NCBI GenBank assembly: GCA_016200995.1
Contig: JACQDS010000062.1
Coordinates: 1 to 7,218, forward strand
Length of the DNA: 7,218 nt
Direction: 5' to 3'
Source: Candidatus Azambacteria bacterium
Lineage (GTDB): Bacteria > Patescibacteriota > Minisyncoccia > GWC2-36-17 > M10-OD1-4
Shown here: piece after piece, positions 1 to 6,387 of the stretch
Numbering within the stretch: position 1 is the stretch's first letter
Layout of the letters: the number at the start of each line of letters is the position of its first letter
Translations under genes and position numbers: made by a program
Notes under the pieces: model-generated
Seen by the model: the letters and a program-made list of their open reading frames with translations, nothing else
Told to the model about the DNA's origin: nothing
The model's database searches: none

Positions 1-492
1 AGCTGCGAGATCCGAAATATATACGAAGAAAATAAATATTCCAAAGAACGCCAGTACTATAACAAAGGATATTTCGGCTTTGAAAGCATATACTTTTGGT
101 ACATCAACTTTATGGAAAAAAACGGAAATGAATAAAAATATCGCCGACAAAAACAGGCCGTAATGCTCCGTGATGTCAAATATCGTTTCGCTGAAAAGAA
201 AGAAATCGGAAACCGAGAGAGCGTGAAGAAAAAATGATGTTCCGAAGGTGAAAAAAGAAAGCGCGAACAGAAAATCTCTGACATTCCTTTTTTCGGCATA
301 GGTTTTATAATAAAGATACGAGCCGTAAAAAGCTATAATAGAAGAGATTGAGAGAATCAGCGTGTGGAGTATATAGCTATGAAATGATATCTCTCCGATG
401 CCGCTTTTTAAGATAAATAAAAAAACAAAAAGCGTGGCAAAAAAAGACACCAAAACAACCGATATCGTTTTTATGCCTCTTAAAATATCCAT
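1..492 (-). CDS. Polytopic membrane sensor-type domain, N-terminal part (3' end beyond window)
   Basis: Reading from the ATG at 492-490, 164 codons stay open to base 1, so the gene continues outside the window. About five hydrophobic segments are visible (roughly residues 8-28, 38-60, 72-92, 112-128 and 141-160). The sequence is clearly related to the membrane domains at 4433-5185 and at the start of 2315-4426. Shared marks are an F-FTFG---FLHAL stretch (H90, A91) and FDITEHYG at residues 105-112. The first residues (MDI) and the FTFG segment match the kinase copy better than the stand-alone copy. I infer that the missing part may be another sensor kinase, but it could equally be a stand-alone membrane protein. 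It starts 60 nt after the receiver gene ending at 553, with no clear Shine-Dalgarno site. I do not recognise a named family. Membrane location is secure; function is unknown. Confidence 0.8.
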   Translation of the reverse strand, partial: MDILRGIKTISVVLVSFFATLFVFLFILKSGIGEISFHSYILHTLILSISSIIAFYGSYLYYKTYAEKRNVRDFLFALSFFTFGTSFFLHALSVSDFFLFSETIFDITEHYGLFLSAIFLFISVFFHKVDVPKVYAFKAEISFVIVLAFFGIFIFFVYISDLAA

Positions 493-535
493 AAAAAAAC
501 TTGAGAAAATTATTACCTTGAATTACGAAATACTT

Positions 536-554
536 AAAACTTTTAAAAAGTTTT
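536..554. repeat. AT-only perfect inverted repeat at the 3' end of a receiver gene
   Basis: Nine-base arms AAAACTTTT and AAAAGTTTT (536-544 and 546-554) are exact inverted repeats around one central base. They overlap the TAA stop of the receiver gene at 553-555. The stem has only one G:C pair per arm and no downstream T-run in the direction of transcription, so it is a poor intrinsic terminator. It may only reflect base composition. Confidence 0.3.
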
Positions 555-930
555 ATTTTAGTTTTTGCTTGACCTTATCCACAACATCATCCAGCGACCA
601 GTCCGATTTCACCAAAAAGTCATATATTCCCATTTTAAATGCCTCCGAAACCATCTCACCGTCGCTAAGATTTGAAAGTATAATAACTTTCGCCGATTTC
701 CCCCAAGCATCCTCTTTGAGTTCTCGTAGCATCTCTATGCCGTTCATCTTTGGCATTATGATATCAAGTAATATCAGATCGGGATGTTCAAGCAACGCTG
801 TCTCAAGCCCCGTCTCGCCGTCTTTTGCCGTCAAAACAGAAATTCCCTCTTTTTTGAGTTTTTCTTGGATAGCTCTCACCAAAGCTTGTTCATCTTCCAC
901 TATTAAGACTTTCTTCGGCTCATTTTTCAT
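553..930 (-). CDS. Single-domain response regulator (CheY-like receiver), third in cluster
   Basis: This 125-residue protein is one receiver domain and nothing else. The acidic pocket E12-D13 follows the first strand (VLIVEDE). D56 in LILLDIIMPKMNG is the expected phospho-acceptor. S86 (ILSN) is the switch Ser/Thr, and K108 (VKSD) is the conserved lysine. The lysine is followed by Ser-Asp instead of the usual Pro, as in the other two receivers here. The ATG at 930 lies one base after the TAA of the preceding receiver (934-932), so translation is probably coupled. No Shine-Dalgarno sequence is visible. With no output domain, it must act through a protein partner or in a phosphorelay. The likely phosphodonor is the histidine kinase encoded just upstream. 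The family call is firm; the target is unknown. Confidence 0.93.
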   Translation of the reverse strand: MKNEPKKVLIVEDEQALVRAIQEKLKKEGISVLTAKDGETGLETALLEHPDLILLDIIMPKMNGIEMLRELKEDAWGKSAKVIILSNLSDGEMVSEAFKMGIYDFLVKSDWSLDDVVDKVKQKLK

Positions 931-931
931 C

Positions 932-1321
932 TTATTTTAACAATATATTTTTAATATCGCCTATTATATCATCTATCCTATGGTCTGATTTGACATAATA
1001 CCTTGTCACTCCAAGCTCTTTGTAAGCTTTTATTTTATCCATACTTGCGGTGTTTGAAACGACAAATATGGGAATATTTTTCCACTTGTCGTTTTTCTTG
1101 ACTACCGTCGTAAATTCAACGCCATCCTTGCTACCTATAAGGTAGTGATCAAGCCATATAAAATCTATTTTTTTCTCTTCCATATCCTTAAGACCGCCGT
1201 CAACGGTGGCGGAAACAACAACATCAAAACCTTCAAGTTTCAGCTTTGAGGATATCATATCCACAAGAGAGCTTTCATCTTCAAGCACCAGTATTGTTTT
1301 TTTGTTTTCTTTTTCATTCAT
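932..1321 (-). CDS. Divergent single-domain response regulator, second in cluster
   Basis: This 129-residue stand-alone receiver has all key residues: E14-D15 (VLEDE), D58 as phospho-acceptor (IWLDHYL), S89 (VVSN) and K111 (VKSD). The loop after D58 is unusual. It reads DHYLIGSKDG where receivers normally have an I-MP-MDG pattern, so the usual Met-Pro is missing and the loop is slightly longer. The domain is otherwise full length with a normal G-V/F-YY-K ending. The ATG at 1321 lies 9 nt after the kinase stop codon, and an AAAGG sits almost touching the start codon (minus strand, 1327-1323), closer than a typical ribosome binding site. It overlaps no other real gene and is coupled to the next receiver by a 1-nt gap. 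It probably pairs with the kinase encoded immediately before it. Confidence 0.9.
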   Translation of the reverse strand: MNEKENKKTILVLEDESSLVDMISSKLKLEGFDVVVSATVDGGLKDMEEKKIDFIWLDHYLIGSKDGVEFTTVVKKNDKWKNIPIFVVSNTASMDKIKAYKELGVTRYYVKSDHRIDDIIGDIKNILLK

Positions 1322-1330
1322 ACCTTTATA

Positions 1331-2242
1331 TTATACAACATTTTTCTCTTCTGAGAAATCCTTTGAGCCTGACACCGCATGCATTCCGGATAGCGGGAAC
1401 GAAATGTAAAATGTCGTACCTTTGTTCTCTTCCGATTCAAACCAGATCCTGCCCCTTGCTTCGTCAACTATCGCCTTCACCAGATAAAGCCCGAGGCCTG
1501 TGCCGTCAACATCCTTTTTCATTATATTATCCGCTCTGAAGAGCTTGCTGAATATCTTGTCTTTTTGGTTTTTTGGTATGCCATAGCCGGTGTCCGCAAC
1601 CGATATGACGATCTCTGAATTTTCTTTTTTGATGCCTATTTTTATCTCCCCTTTTTCCGGCGTGTATTTTACCGCATTTGAGATCAAGTTTTGAAATATC
1701 GCCCTCATCAGCTTAAGATCGACCGGCACTTTTGACAGGCCTTTTTCAAACAGCTTCTTTATCTTTAATTTCTTGTCTTTTATCTGCGGAACAAAATCCA
1801 AAAGCGCGCTATTTGCCATCGCGCTAAGATTTGCCGGCTCCGGAGTGATCCCCAGCTTGCCAAGCTCTATCCTTGAGACGTTCAAAAGCGCATTAACAAG
1901 ACCGATCATTCTTACGCCTCCTCTGTGCATTTCGTTTATGTAATCTTTCTGTTTTACCGTCATTTTACCGGCATCTCCGGAAAGCAGGAGCTCGGAGTAC
2001 CATTTAATGATTGCCAGCGGCGTACGAAGCTGATGTGAGGCTAGGGAAACAAACTCCGTCTTTGCTTTATCTATCTCTTTATGCCTCGTGATGTCCTGGG
2101 ATATTCCGATATAAAAGATCACGTTCTCATTATCTTTGACCGGCGATATTGCCGTATACTCCTGATACTCTGAACCGTTTTTTCTCTTATTCATAAGCTC
2201 ATCGGTGCTGAAAGACTTTCCTTCCGCAAGTGTCTTTCTCAT
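1331..2242 (-). CDS. Sensor histidine kinase, C-terminal catalytic half (PAS end, HisKA, HATPase_c)
   Basis: This 303-residue open frame starts at the first ATG after the in-frame TGA at 2317-2315. Residues 1-55 are the second half of a PAS domain plus its PAC motif (GSEYQEYTAISPV, then IFYIGISQDIT). The H-box SLASHQLRTPL puts the phosphorylated histidine at H70. The ATP-binding domain has an N-box with N185 and N189 (QNLISNAVKYTP), a G1 box D217TGYGIP, an F-box around FSKLF, and a G2 box GTGLGLY from G247. A hydrophilic tail of about 20 residues follows. The frame is the same as that of the sensor half (2315-4426): 24 sense codons plus the TGA separate the two, and the sequence across the break reads as a normal PAS domain. 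This is most simply the end of one roughly 1031-codon kinase gene. If translated alone it would be a cytoplasmic kinase lacking its sensor. No Shine-Dalgarno supports the internal ATG. Confidence 0.88.
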   Translation of the reverse strand: MRKTLAEGKSFSTDELMNKRKNGSEYQEYTAISPVKDNENVIFYIGISQDITRHKEIDKAKTEFVSLASHQLRTPLAIIKWYSELLLSGDAGKMTVKQKDYINEMHRGGVRMIGLVNALLNVSRIELGKLGITPEPANLSAMANSALLDFVPQIKDKKLKIKKLFEKGLSKVPVDLKLMRAIFQNLISNAVKYTPEKGEIKIGIKKENSEIVISVADTGYGIPKNQKDKIFSKLFRADNIMKKDVDGTGLGLYLVKAIVDEARGRIWFESEENKGTTFYISFPLSGMHAVSGSKDFSEEKNVV

Positions 2243-2314
2243 TTTATCAAAAACTTTTTCTTGCGTCTTTTCGCTTCTTGAAAAATTGATATCCTTGCCA
2301 AGAGCGTCTCTTGC

Positions 2315-2317
2315 TCA
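2315..2317 (-). other. In-frame TGA codon interrupting the kinase PAS domain
   Basis: The codon follows WEKMTGY and precedes ARDALGKDINF in the same frame. A typical PAS reads TGY-(S/T)-REEALGK, so the stop occupies exactly one residue position with no base gained or lost. A Ser codon TCA changed to TGA by one substitution would fit best. No other in-frame TGA occurs in about 2,200 codons of this window. The alternatives are a real nonsense mutation, a base-call or assembly error, or programmed readthrough. Confidence 0.85.
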
Positions 2318-4426
2318 ATAGCCTGTCATTTTCTCCCAAGCGTTATTCGCGTATATTATCTTAAGATCTTTATCAAGAATTATTACATTATCAGTAGTTG
2401 AATCCACGGCCTGCTGAAACTTTCTGATATCTCTCAAGCTTTCCGACAATTGGCTTGTTCTCTCCTGAACTTTTTTATCAAGATCAATATTAAGTCCGAC
2501 AAATTTATCAACCATAGCATTGAAGCTTTCGGCAAGCTGACCCATCTCATCTTTTGTCGTTATCTCCACCCTCTTGGAAAAATCGCCGTTTTTTATCTCT
2601 GTAGACGCATCGGAGATTTTTTTTATGTATAATGTCGCTCTCCTGACCAAAAAAAACATCAAAGCGATAAAAATAGAAACGATAACAAGACCGAACAAGA
2701 TCACTTTCTTCTTGAGACCCGTTAAAGGCGCAAGCAAAGCCTCTTTTGAAGCCACTACAACAATGGACATAAATCGCTCTTTATGCTTTTGCGAAGGAAA
2801 AAAGACGGCATAAGCGGCAACATCCCTTTCCCCCTCAATGGAGCCTGATCTTCCCGACAAAATGTATTTTGCCAGATCCGGTATATCATTTTTAATATTT
2901 TCTCCGGAACCAAGATCGCGAGAAGAGCCCCACTCTTTTCTTTTGTCCTGCTTGTTGTAAGTATAAAATCCGTCCTGATCAACTATGAATATCGAGTTAT
3001 TCAGAGCGTATTCATATTCAATGTGAGATATGATATCAAGGCCGAAAATGTCGGCGATCACAACACCCCGCTTCTCATTTTTTTCGCTGAACGCCGGTGT
3101 CGCCAAGCGGATGATCGGAATATACGGCATCTTAATTTCTCCGCCGGCATCTTCGGCGTTCAAGTCCATATAAGAAGCGTAGATCTTGTCTTTTTCTTCG
3201 TTTATCGCCTCTTTAAAATAATAGCTTTCTTTTCTTGACTTTAGATCCTTATCCAGCGCAACATAAGCTTTTCTATCAATGCTTTCAACGCTTATTACCT
3301 CCTGTCCATCCTCATTGATATACCTCAACCGGCTGTATGCCGGATGCTCAGATATTATATTTTTAAAAAATGTCTTCATTCTTGCTCTGTCGTTTCCGCT
3401 TTTGACCCCGCTTTTTATCTCCGGCAGTTCGCTGATGAACAAAATATTGCTTCCGACATCGCTTAAAGAATTTGCCGATTGGCTGGCGTGCTCCGCAACA
3501 TCCATTTCAAAAGAATTTAAAGAGGACTTGAAAATGACATCTCCGGACAATGTCAAAAACATATTGAAAAGCACGACAAAAAAGAAAGCGCTCAGCACCG
3601 AAAACGCCATAACAAGCTTCGTGCCGAAAGAGGTGTAAATAAAGACATCGCCCAAATCTTCAATCCTTTCCCTGTGCAGCAGAAGCTCCGCCAAAACAAA
3701 AATGAACGCCAAAATGAATGTAAGATGAAAATACCACCAAACCAGACTCCATTCATTGTAAAAAAATGGCACTACAGCGGAATTGATCAGAATTGAAAAT
3801 CCGATTATAAAAAAAGTTGACATTCTCCTATTTGCCACTCTTCTATAGCCTTGCATTAAAAAAACTATGACTATCAAAATGAGAATGCCTGTGAGTATCA
3901 AAGCTGAATTTATATAAGACGCCAGAAATTTTCCGAAACTCTGAAAAGTAGCCAAAATAAAAACGCCGGGTATGAAAAATGTGGAAATTCCGGCAAGGAT
4001 CCCTAATCTATTTTTATAAAGCCTCTCCGAATCCTTTTTGTAAGGCACCAAAAACCCGATCAAAATAAGCGAGCCTAAAAACAGGCCATAATGCTCTGTC
4101 ACATCAAACATCTCATCATAGAAAAACGGCAGATGGTACAAAGCGAGGGCATGAAATAAAAATACCGTACCAAATGTAAAAAATGAAAGCGAGAGAATAA
4201 AAGCTCCGGGATCACGCTTGATAATATACCCGTTGTATAAATTTTTTGAAATATAAAATGCCAGAAACGCCGTCAGGAACATTAACGTAAAATGAAAAGT
4301 GTGGTTTTTAAAAAAGATATTATTTCCTCCAGCGGCGAGCAATACGAAAATAACGCTAAAAGAAGCCAAAAAGGCCCCTATGGGTAATAAAAAAATCCTT
4401 ATCTTTTCCGGAATATGAATGTCCAT
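2315..4426 (-). CDS. Membrane sensor half of a histidine kinase (polytopic domain, Cache-like, HAMP, partial PAS)
   Basis: The 703-residue frame starts 6 nt after the preceding membrane gene and ends at TGA. Residues 1-250 form a polytopic domain of about eight hydrophobic segments with FHAL (H92), FDVTEHYG (107-114) and FFYNEWSLVWWYFH (221-234). A further membrane helix lies near 268-294. Residues about 300-565 form an extracytoplasmic sensor region of double-Cache type, with RLRYINEDGQEVISVE at 366-381 and IVDQDGFYTYN near 481-491. A second helix (about 574-595) leads to a HAMP domain (about 596-648, with GDFSKRVEITTKDEMGQLAESFN) and a short coiled coil. The PAS domain starts near 671 (AVDSTTDNVIILDKD) and stops at TGY. 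The protein senses at the membrane but has no kinase core of its own. That core follows in frame at 1331-2242, so the gene is probably one interrupted kinase. The ligand is unknown. Confidence 0.88.
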   Translation of the reverse strand: MDIHIPEKIRIFLLPIGAFLASFSVIFVLLAAGGNNIFFKNHTFHFTLMFLTAFLAFYISKNLYNGYIIKRDPGAFILSLSFFTFGTVFLFHALALYHLPFFYDEMFDVTEHYGLFLGSLILIGFLVPYKKDSERLYKNRLGILAGISTFFIPGVFILATFQSFGKFLASYINSALILTGILILIVIVFLMQGYRRVANRRMSTFFIIGFSILINSAVVPFFYNEWSLVWWYFHLTFILAFIFVLAELLLHRERIEDLGDVFIYTSFGTKLVMAFSVLSAFFFVVLFNMFLTLSGDVIFKSSLNSFEMDVAEHASQSANSLSDVGSNILFISELPEIKSGVKSGNDRARMKTFFKNIISEHPAYSRLRYINEDGQEVISVESIDRKAYVALDKDLKSRKESYYFKEAINEEKDKIYASYMDLNAEDAGGEIKMPYIPIIRLATPAFSEKNEKRGVVIADIFGLDIISHIEYEYALNNSIFIVDQDGFYTYNKQDKRKEWGSSRDLGSGENIKNDIPDLAKYILSGRSGSIEGERDVAAYAVFFPSQKHKERFMSIVVVASKEALLAPLTGLKKKVILFGLVIVSIFIALMFFLVRRATLYIKKISDASTEIKNGDFSKRVEITTKDEMGQLAESFNAMVDKFVGLNIDLDKKVQERTSQLSESLRDIRKFQQAVDSTTDNVIILDKDLKIIYANNAWEKMTGY

Positions 4427-4432
4427 TTTAAA

Positions 4433-5185
4433 TTATTGTCTTCTCTCCGGCTTAAACAAGCCAAAAAGCAAAATAATAAATCCGATCAGAAATACGGCAT
4501 TAAAATACCACCAAACGAGATTCCACTCATTGTAAAAAAACGGGATAATGCTTGAGTTGGCAAAAACGGAAAGGCTTAAAATGATATAAAATGTCAGTTG
4601 GTCGTTTGAAGCAATATATTTCTTGAATAAAATGTAAAATGCCGCCAAGAAAAATATGCCGGTAGGCAACACGGCGATCAGATTAACATTCTTTTCCAAA
4701 AAATCCGCAATATAGGAAAAATAAGCGAGAACAACAAACACTAAAGACATCGCGAGCGTCATGATGAAAAATATCTTTTTTGCATTCTCGTATAAAATCT
4801 CTTTTGACCCGCGGAATGGCAAAACAAGTATGGAAAAAATGATAGGGCTTAGCATGGGTCCGTAGTGCTCGGTTACATCAAAAACCGCCTCGCCAAATTG
4901 AGTGACTTCCGGAGCGGCGATGGCATGCAAAGCGAAGGTGAAGCCAAATGAGTAAGAAACAAAGGAGATAAACAGCATGCCAAGCTCCTTTGATATTTTG
5001 AATCTTTCATACGAAAGATAGGAAGATAAAAAGGCTGTAAAGCAGATAACAAAAAGAAATATTATATAAACAGGGATATTTTTAAAAACTACACCTGAAA
5101 AAAATATGTTTATAAAAAGAAAAAAACTGAAAATTAAAAGAAAAGTTGTCGCCGAGAGAAAAAATATCTTGATATTATTTTTCAT
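4433..5185 (-). CDS. Stand-alone polytopic membrane protein, paralogue of the kinase N-terminal domain
   Basis: These 250 residues consist almost entirely of hydrophobic helices (seven or eight), with no soluble domain. The protein aligns along its whole length with residues 1-250 of the kinase encoded next. Shared marks are LHAI (H87), FDVTEHYG at 102-109 and FFYNEWNLVWWYFN at 216-229. It ends soon after the last helix with a basic tail (KPERRQ), exactly where the kinase copy runs on into its next membrane helix. The final motif has Asn where the kinase has His. It starts 8 nt after the first receiver's stop and ends 6 nt before the kinase, so it belongs to the same transcription unit. It could be a co-sensor or partner of the kinase, or a transporter-like protein whose fold the kinase borrowed. 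I do not recognise a named family. Confidence 0.85.
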   Translation of the reverse strand: MKNNIKIFFLSATTFLLIFSFFLFINIFFSGVVFKNIPVYIIFLFVICFTAFLSSYLSYERFKISKELGMLFISFVSYSFGFTFALHAIAAPEVTQFGEAVFDVTEHYGPMLSPIIFSILVLPFRGSKEILYENAKKIFFIMTLAMSLVFVVLAYFSYIADFLEKNVNLIAVLPTGIFFLAAFYILFKKYIASNDQLTFYIILSLSVFANSSIIPFFYNEWNLVWWYFNAVFLIGFIILLFGLFKPERRQ

Positions 5186-5193
5186 ATTGAATT

Positions 5194-5574
5194 TTATGCG
5201 CCTACTGATCCGTCAATTATTTTTTTAGCTTCCGAGACTATGTCCTCTATAGACATATCGGACTTCACCAGATACCCTTTTGATCCGAAATCTTTGGCTT
5301 TTTTCATATCCTCGTCTTGGCTTAAATTGGAAAGCATAATGACGGATGTTTTAATATCTCTTTTTCGCATATTGTCCAAAACTGTAAAGCCGTCCATTTT
5401 TGGCATTAAAATATCCAAAAGTATCAGATCGTACATCTTTTTATCCATAGCATCCAGCGCCTCAATGCCGTCCGATGCAATATCAACATCGTATCCCTCT
5501 CCGGAGAGCGTTATTTGAAGAGCCTTTGCTATCGGCTTTTCATCCTCAACTACCAGTATGCTTTTTTTAGGCAT
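5194..5574 (-). CDS. Single-domain response regulator (CheY-like receiver), first in cluster
   Basis: This 126-residue stand-alone receiver has a complete active site: E10-D11 (LVVEDE), phospho-acceptor D54 in ILLDILMPKMDG, S82 (MLSN) and K104 (LVKSD). It is the most canonical of the three receivers here, and most like the one at 553-930. The ATG at 5574 lies 3 nt after the TAG of the small-protein remnant and 8 nt ahead of the membrane protein gene. An AAGGGA lies about 22 nt upstream, too far for a good Shine-Dalgarno. With no output domain it probably acts by binding a partner protein or as a phosphate relay. It is the receiver closest to the pilus genes, which makes a role in pilus control possible but unproven. 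Confidence 0.94.
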   Translation of the reverse strand: MPKKSILVVEDEKPIAKALQITLSGEGYDVDIASDGIEALDAMDKKMYDLILLDILMPKMDGFTVLDNMRKRDIKTSVIMLSNLSQDEDMKKAKDFGSKGYLVKSDMSIEDIVSEAKKIIDGSVGA

Positions 5575-5577
5575 AAT

Positions 5578-5727
5578 CTATTTATTATTTATCTTTTCCC
5601 TTACTAAATTATATTGGTCTAAATCGAATTTGGCAACTTGCCCCGTGGATTCATTCTCGTTTATGGCAAACATAGATGTGAACGAGCCGACAAGAAAGAC
5701 CGTCAGATAAATTGACACGAAAATGAC
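5578..5727 (-). pseudogene. 5'-truncated remnant of a small membrane protein next to pilO
   Basis: Forty-nine sense codons end in TAG (5580-5578). They encode one hydrophobic helix (about residues 2-22), then a short hydrophilic tail with VAKFDLDQYNLVREKI. The frame is closed on its 5' side by a TGA (5730-5728) that is the outer end of repeat copy A, and no ATG start precedes the helix. A GTG at 5718-5716 could start a 46-residue protein, but it would lack the charged N-terminus expected before a membrane helix. An ATG at 5673 would remove most of the helix. Position after pilO and the single-helix form suggest a small accessory pilus-operon protein whose beginning was lost when the repeat arrived. 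This is inference. It could instead be a real short gene with a GTG start. Confidence 0.5.
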
Positions 5728-5842
5728 TCAATTACGGAATGCCAGATGCGAGGCGCGCCGAGTATCGTAGCCGAGCTGTACTCATTGGTACTGCGAGGCG
5801 AGACACGGAGGCGCAACAAAGCAGATGGCGTTGCGTAATTGA
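5728..5842. repeat. GC-rich repeat element, copy A (115 bp, inverted-repeat ends)
   Basis: The element is much richer in G+C than its surroundings. Its 16-nt ends (5728-5743 and 5827-5842) are inverted repeats matching at 14 of 16 positions, starting TCAATTACG on the left and ending CGTAATTGA on the right. Two interior blocks recur in copy B: 5742-5767 (25 of 26 identical) and 5801-5828 (26 of 28 identical), plus CTGTACT at 5776-5782. The left end supplies the TGA that closes the small-gene remnant. The right end lies 3 nt from the pilO stop codon. It contains no open frame of note, so if mobile it would need help from elsewhere, like a MITE or REP-type element. No target-site duplication is obvious. 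Confidence 0.8.
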
Positions 5843-5845
5843 AAA

Positions 5846-6364
5846 TTACCTTAAATAGACTTTTAATAAAAAAGACGCCCTAAACTCTCCATTAAAACCA
5901 TCCGACATTGAGATTTTAAAATCATTCGGCTCTGAAAAATATCGGTAGGCCCCAAGCTCCGAAAGGAAGTTGTAAAAGGCCTCTTTGCTTCCTTGCGAAT
6001 TGACCTGAAAAACGACATCTCTGGAATTTTCATCAACCGAAGAGATCAATGTGACGGAGGCTATGTTGTTGGTTTTGACCGCCAGAAAAACTACGGCATC
6101 CGCTATTTCCTGGAGTTTGTCTGTGGTCGGCAAAGCGGCTTCAAGCTTTGGAATTTCGTTTTTCGCCTCTTCGTACTGCTCTTTTAAAGCGCTCTGCGAA
6201 GAGCCTCTGCTGACCAATATATTAAAATTGTTCCTTAATTTCGCCATTTCCGCCGTGTAGCCGACGATCTTAAAATACCCAAATAAGATAAAGCCGGCGC
6301 CGGCGACAAAGATCACCGTCGGCCTTATAATATCCCATTTTAAAATTTTAAACTTTAAGCTCAT
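5846..6364 (-). CDS. pilO: PilO-like type IV pilus assembly protein
   Basis: The 172-residue protein has the PilO layout: a short cytoplasmic N-terminus, one membrane helix (about residues 13-32, TVIFVAGAGFILFGYF), a coiled-coil stretch (about 37-80, with KEQYEEAKNEIPKLEAALP), and a small alpha/beta domain of ferredoxin-like type (about 85-172) ending in a strand, SFLLKVYLR. PilO pairs with PilN through these regions in the inner-membrane alignment complex that links the cytoplasmic PilM ring to the periplasmic part of the pilus machine. A PilN-like gene directly upstream supports the call. In a single-membrane cell the complex would lie in the one membrane. PilO is weakly conserved in sequence, so the call rests on architecture and neighbours. 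The gene is squeezed between two copies of the same repeat: copy B ends 23 nt before its ATG and copy A begins 3 nt after its TAA. Confidence 0.75.
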   Translation of the reverse strand: MSLKFKILKWDIIRPTVIFVAGAGFILFGYFKIVGYTAEMAKLRNNFNILVSRGSSQSALKEQYEEAKNEIPKLEAALPTTDKLQEIADAVVFLAVKTNNIASVTLISSVDENSRDVVFQVNSQGSKEAFYNFLSELGAYRYFSEPNDFKISMSDGFNGEFRASFLLKVYLR

Positions 6365-6387
6365 AAAATTATCGGCTCGTTATTTTA

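Noticed and set aside
493..552. Promoter for the membrane gene beginning at 492
   Set aside because: The 60-nt gap is so AT-rich that -10-like strings occur by chance, and no convincing -35 partner at proper spacing was seen.
536..554. Intrinsic terminator after the third receiver
   Set aside because: The stem is almost entirely A:T with no room for a loop unless inner pairs open, and no T-run follows in the direction of transcription.
398..940. Plus-strand open frame of 180 codons across the third receiver and its 3' flank
   Set aside because: It is antisense to a receiver with a complete active site and has low-complexity Ser/Phe/Lys content typical of a shadow frame. The other plus-strand frames (for example 3279-3638, 5240-5518, 6649-6879) fail the same way.
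2315..2317. Alternative genetic code with TGA read as glycine or tryptophan
   Set aside because: Only one in-frame TGA is seen in about 2,200 codons, while GGN and TGG codons are used normally. A recoded genome would show many.
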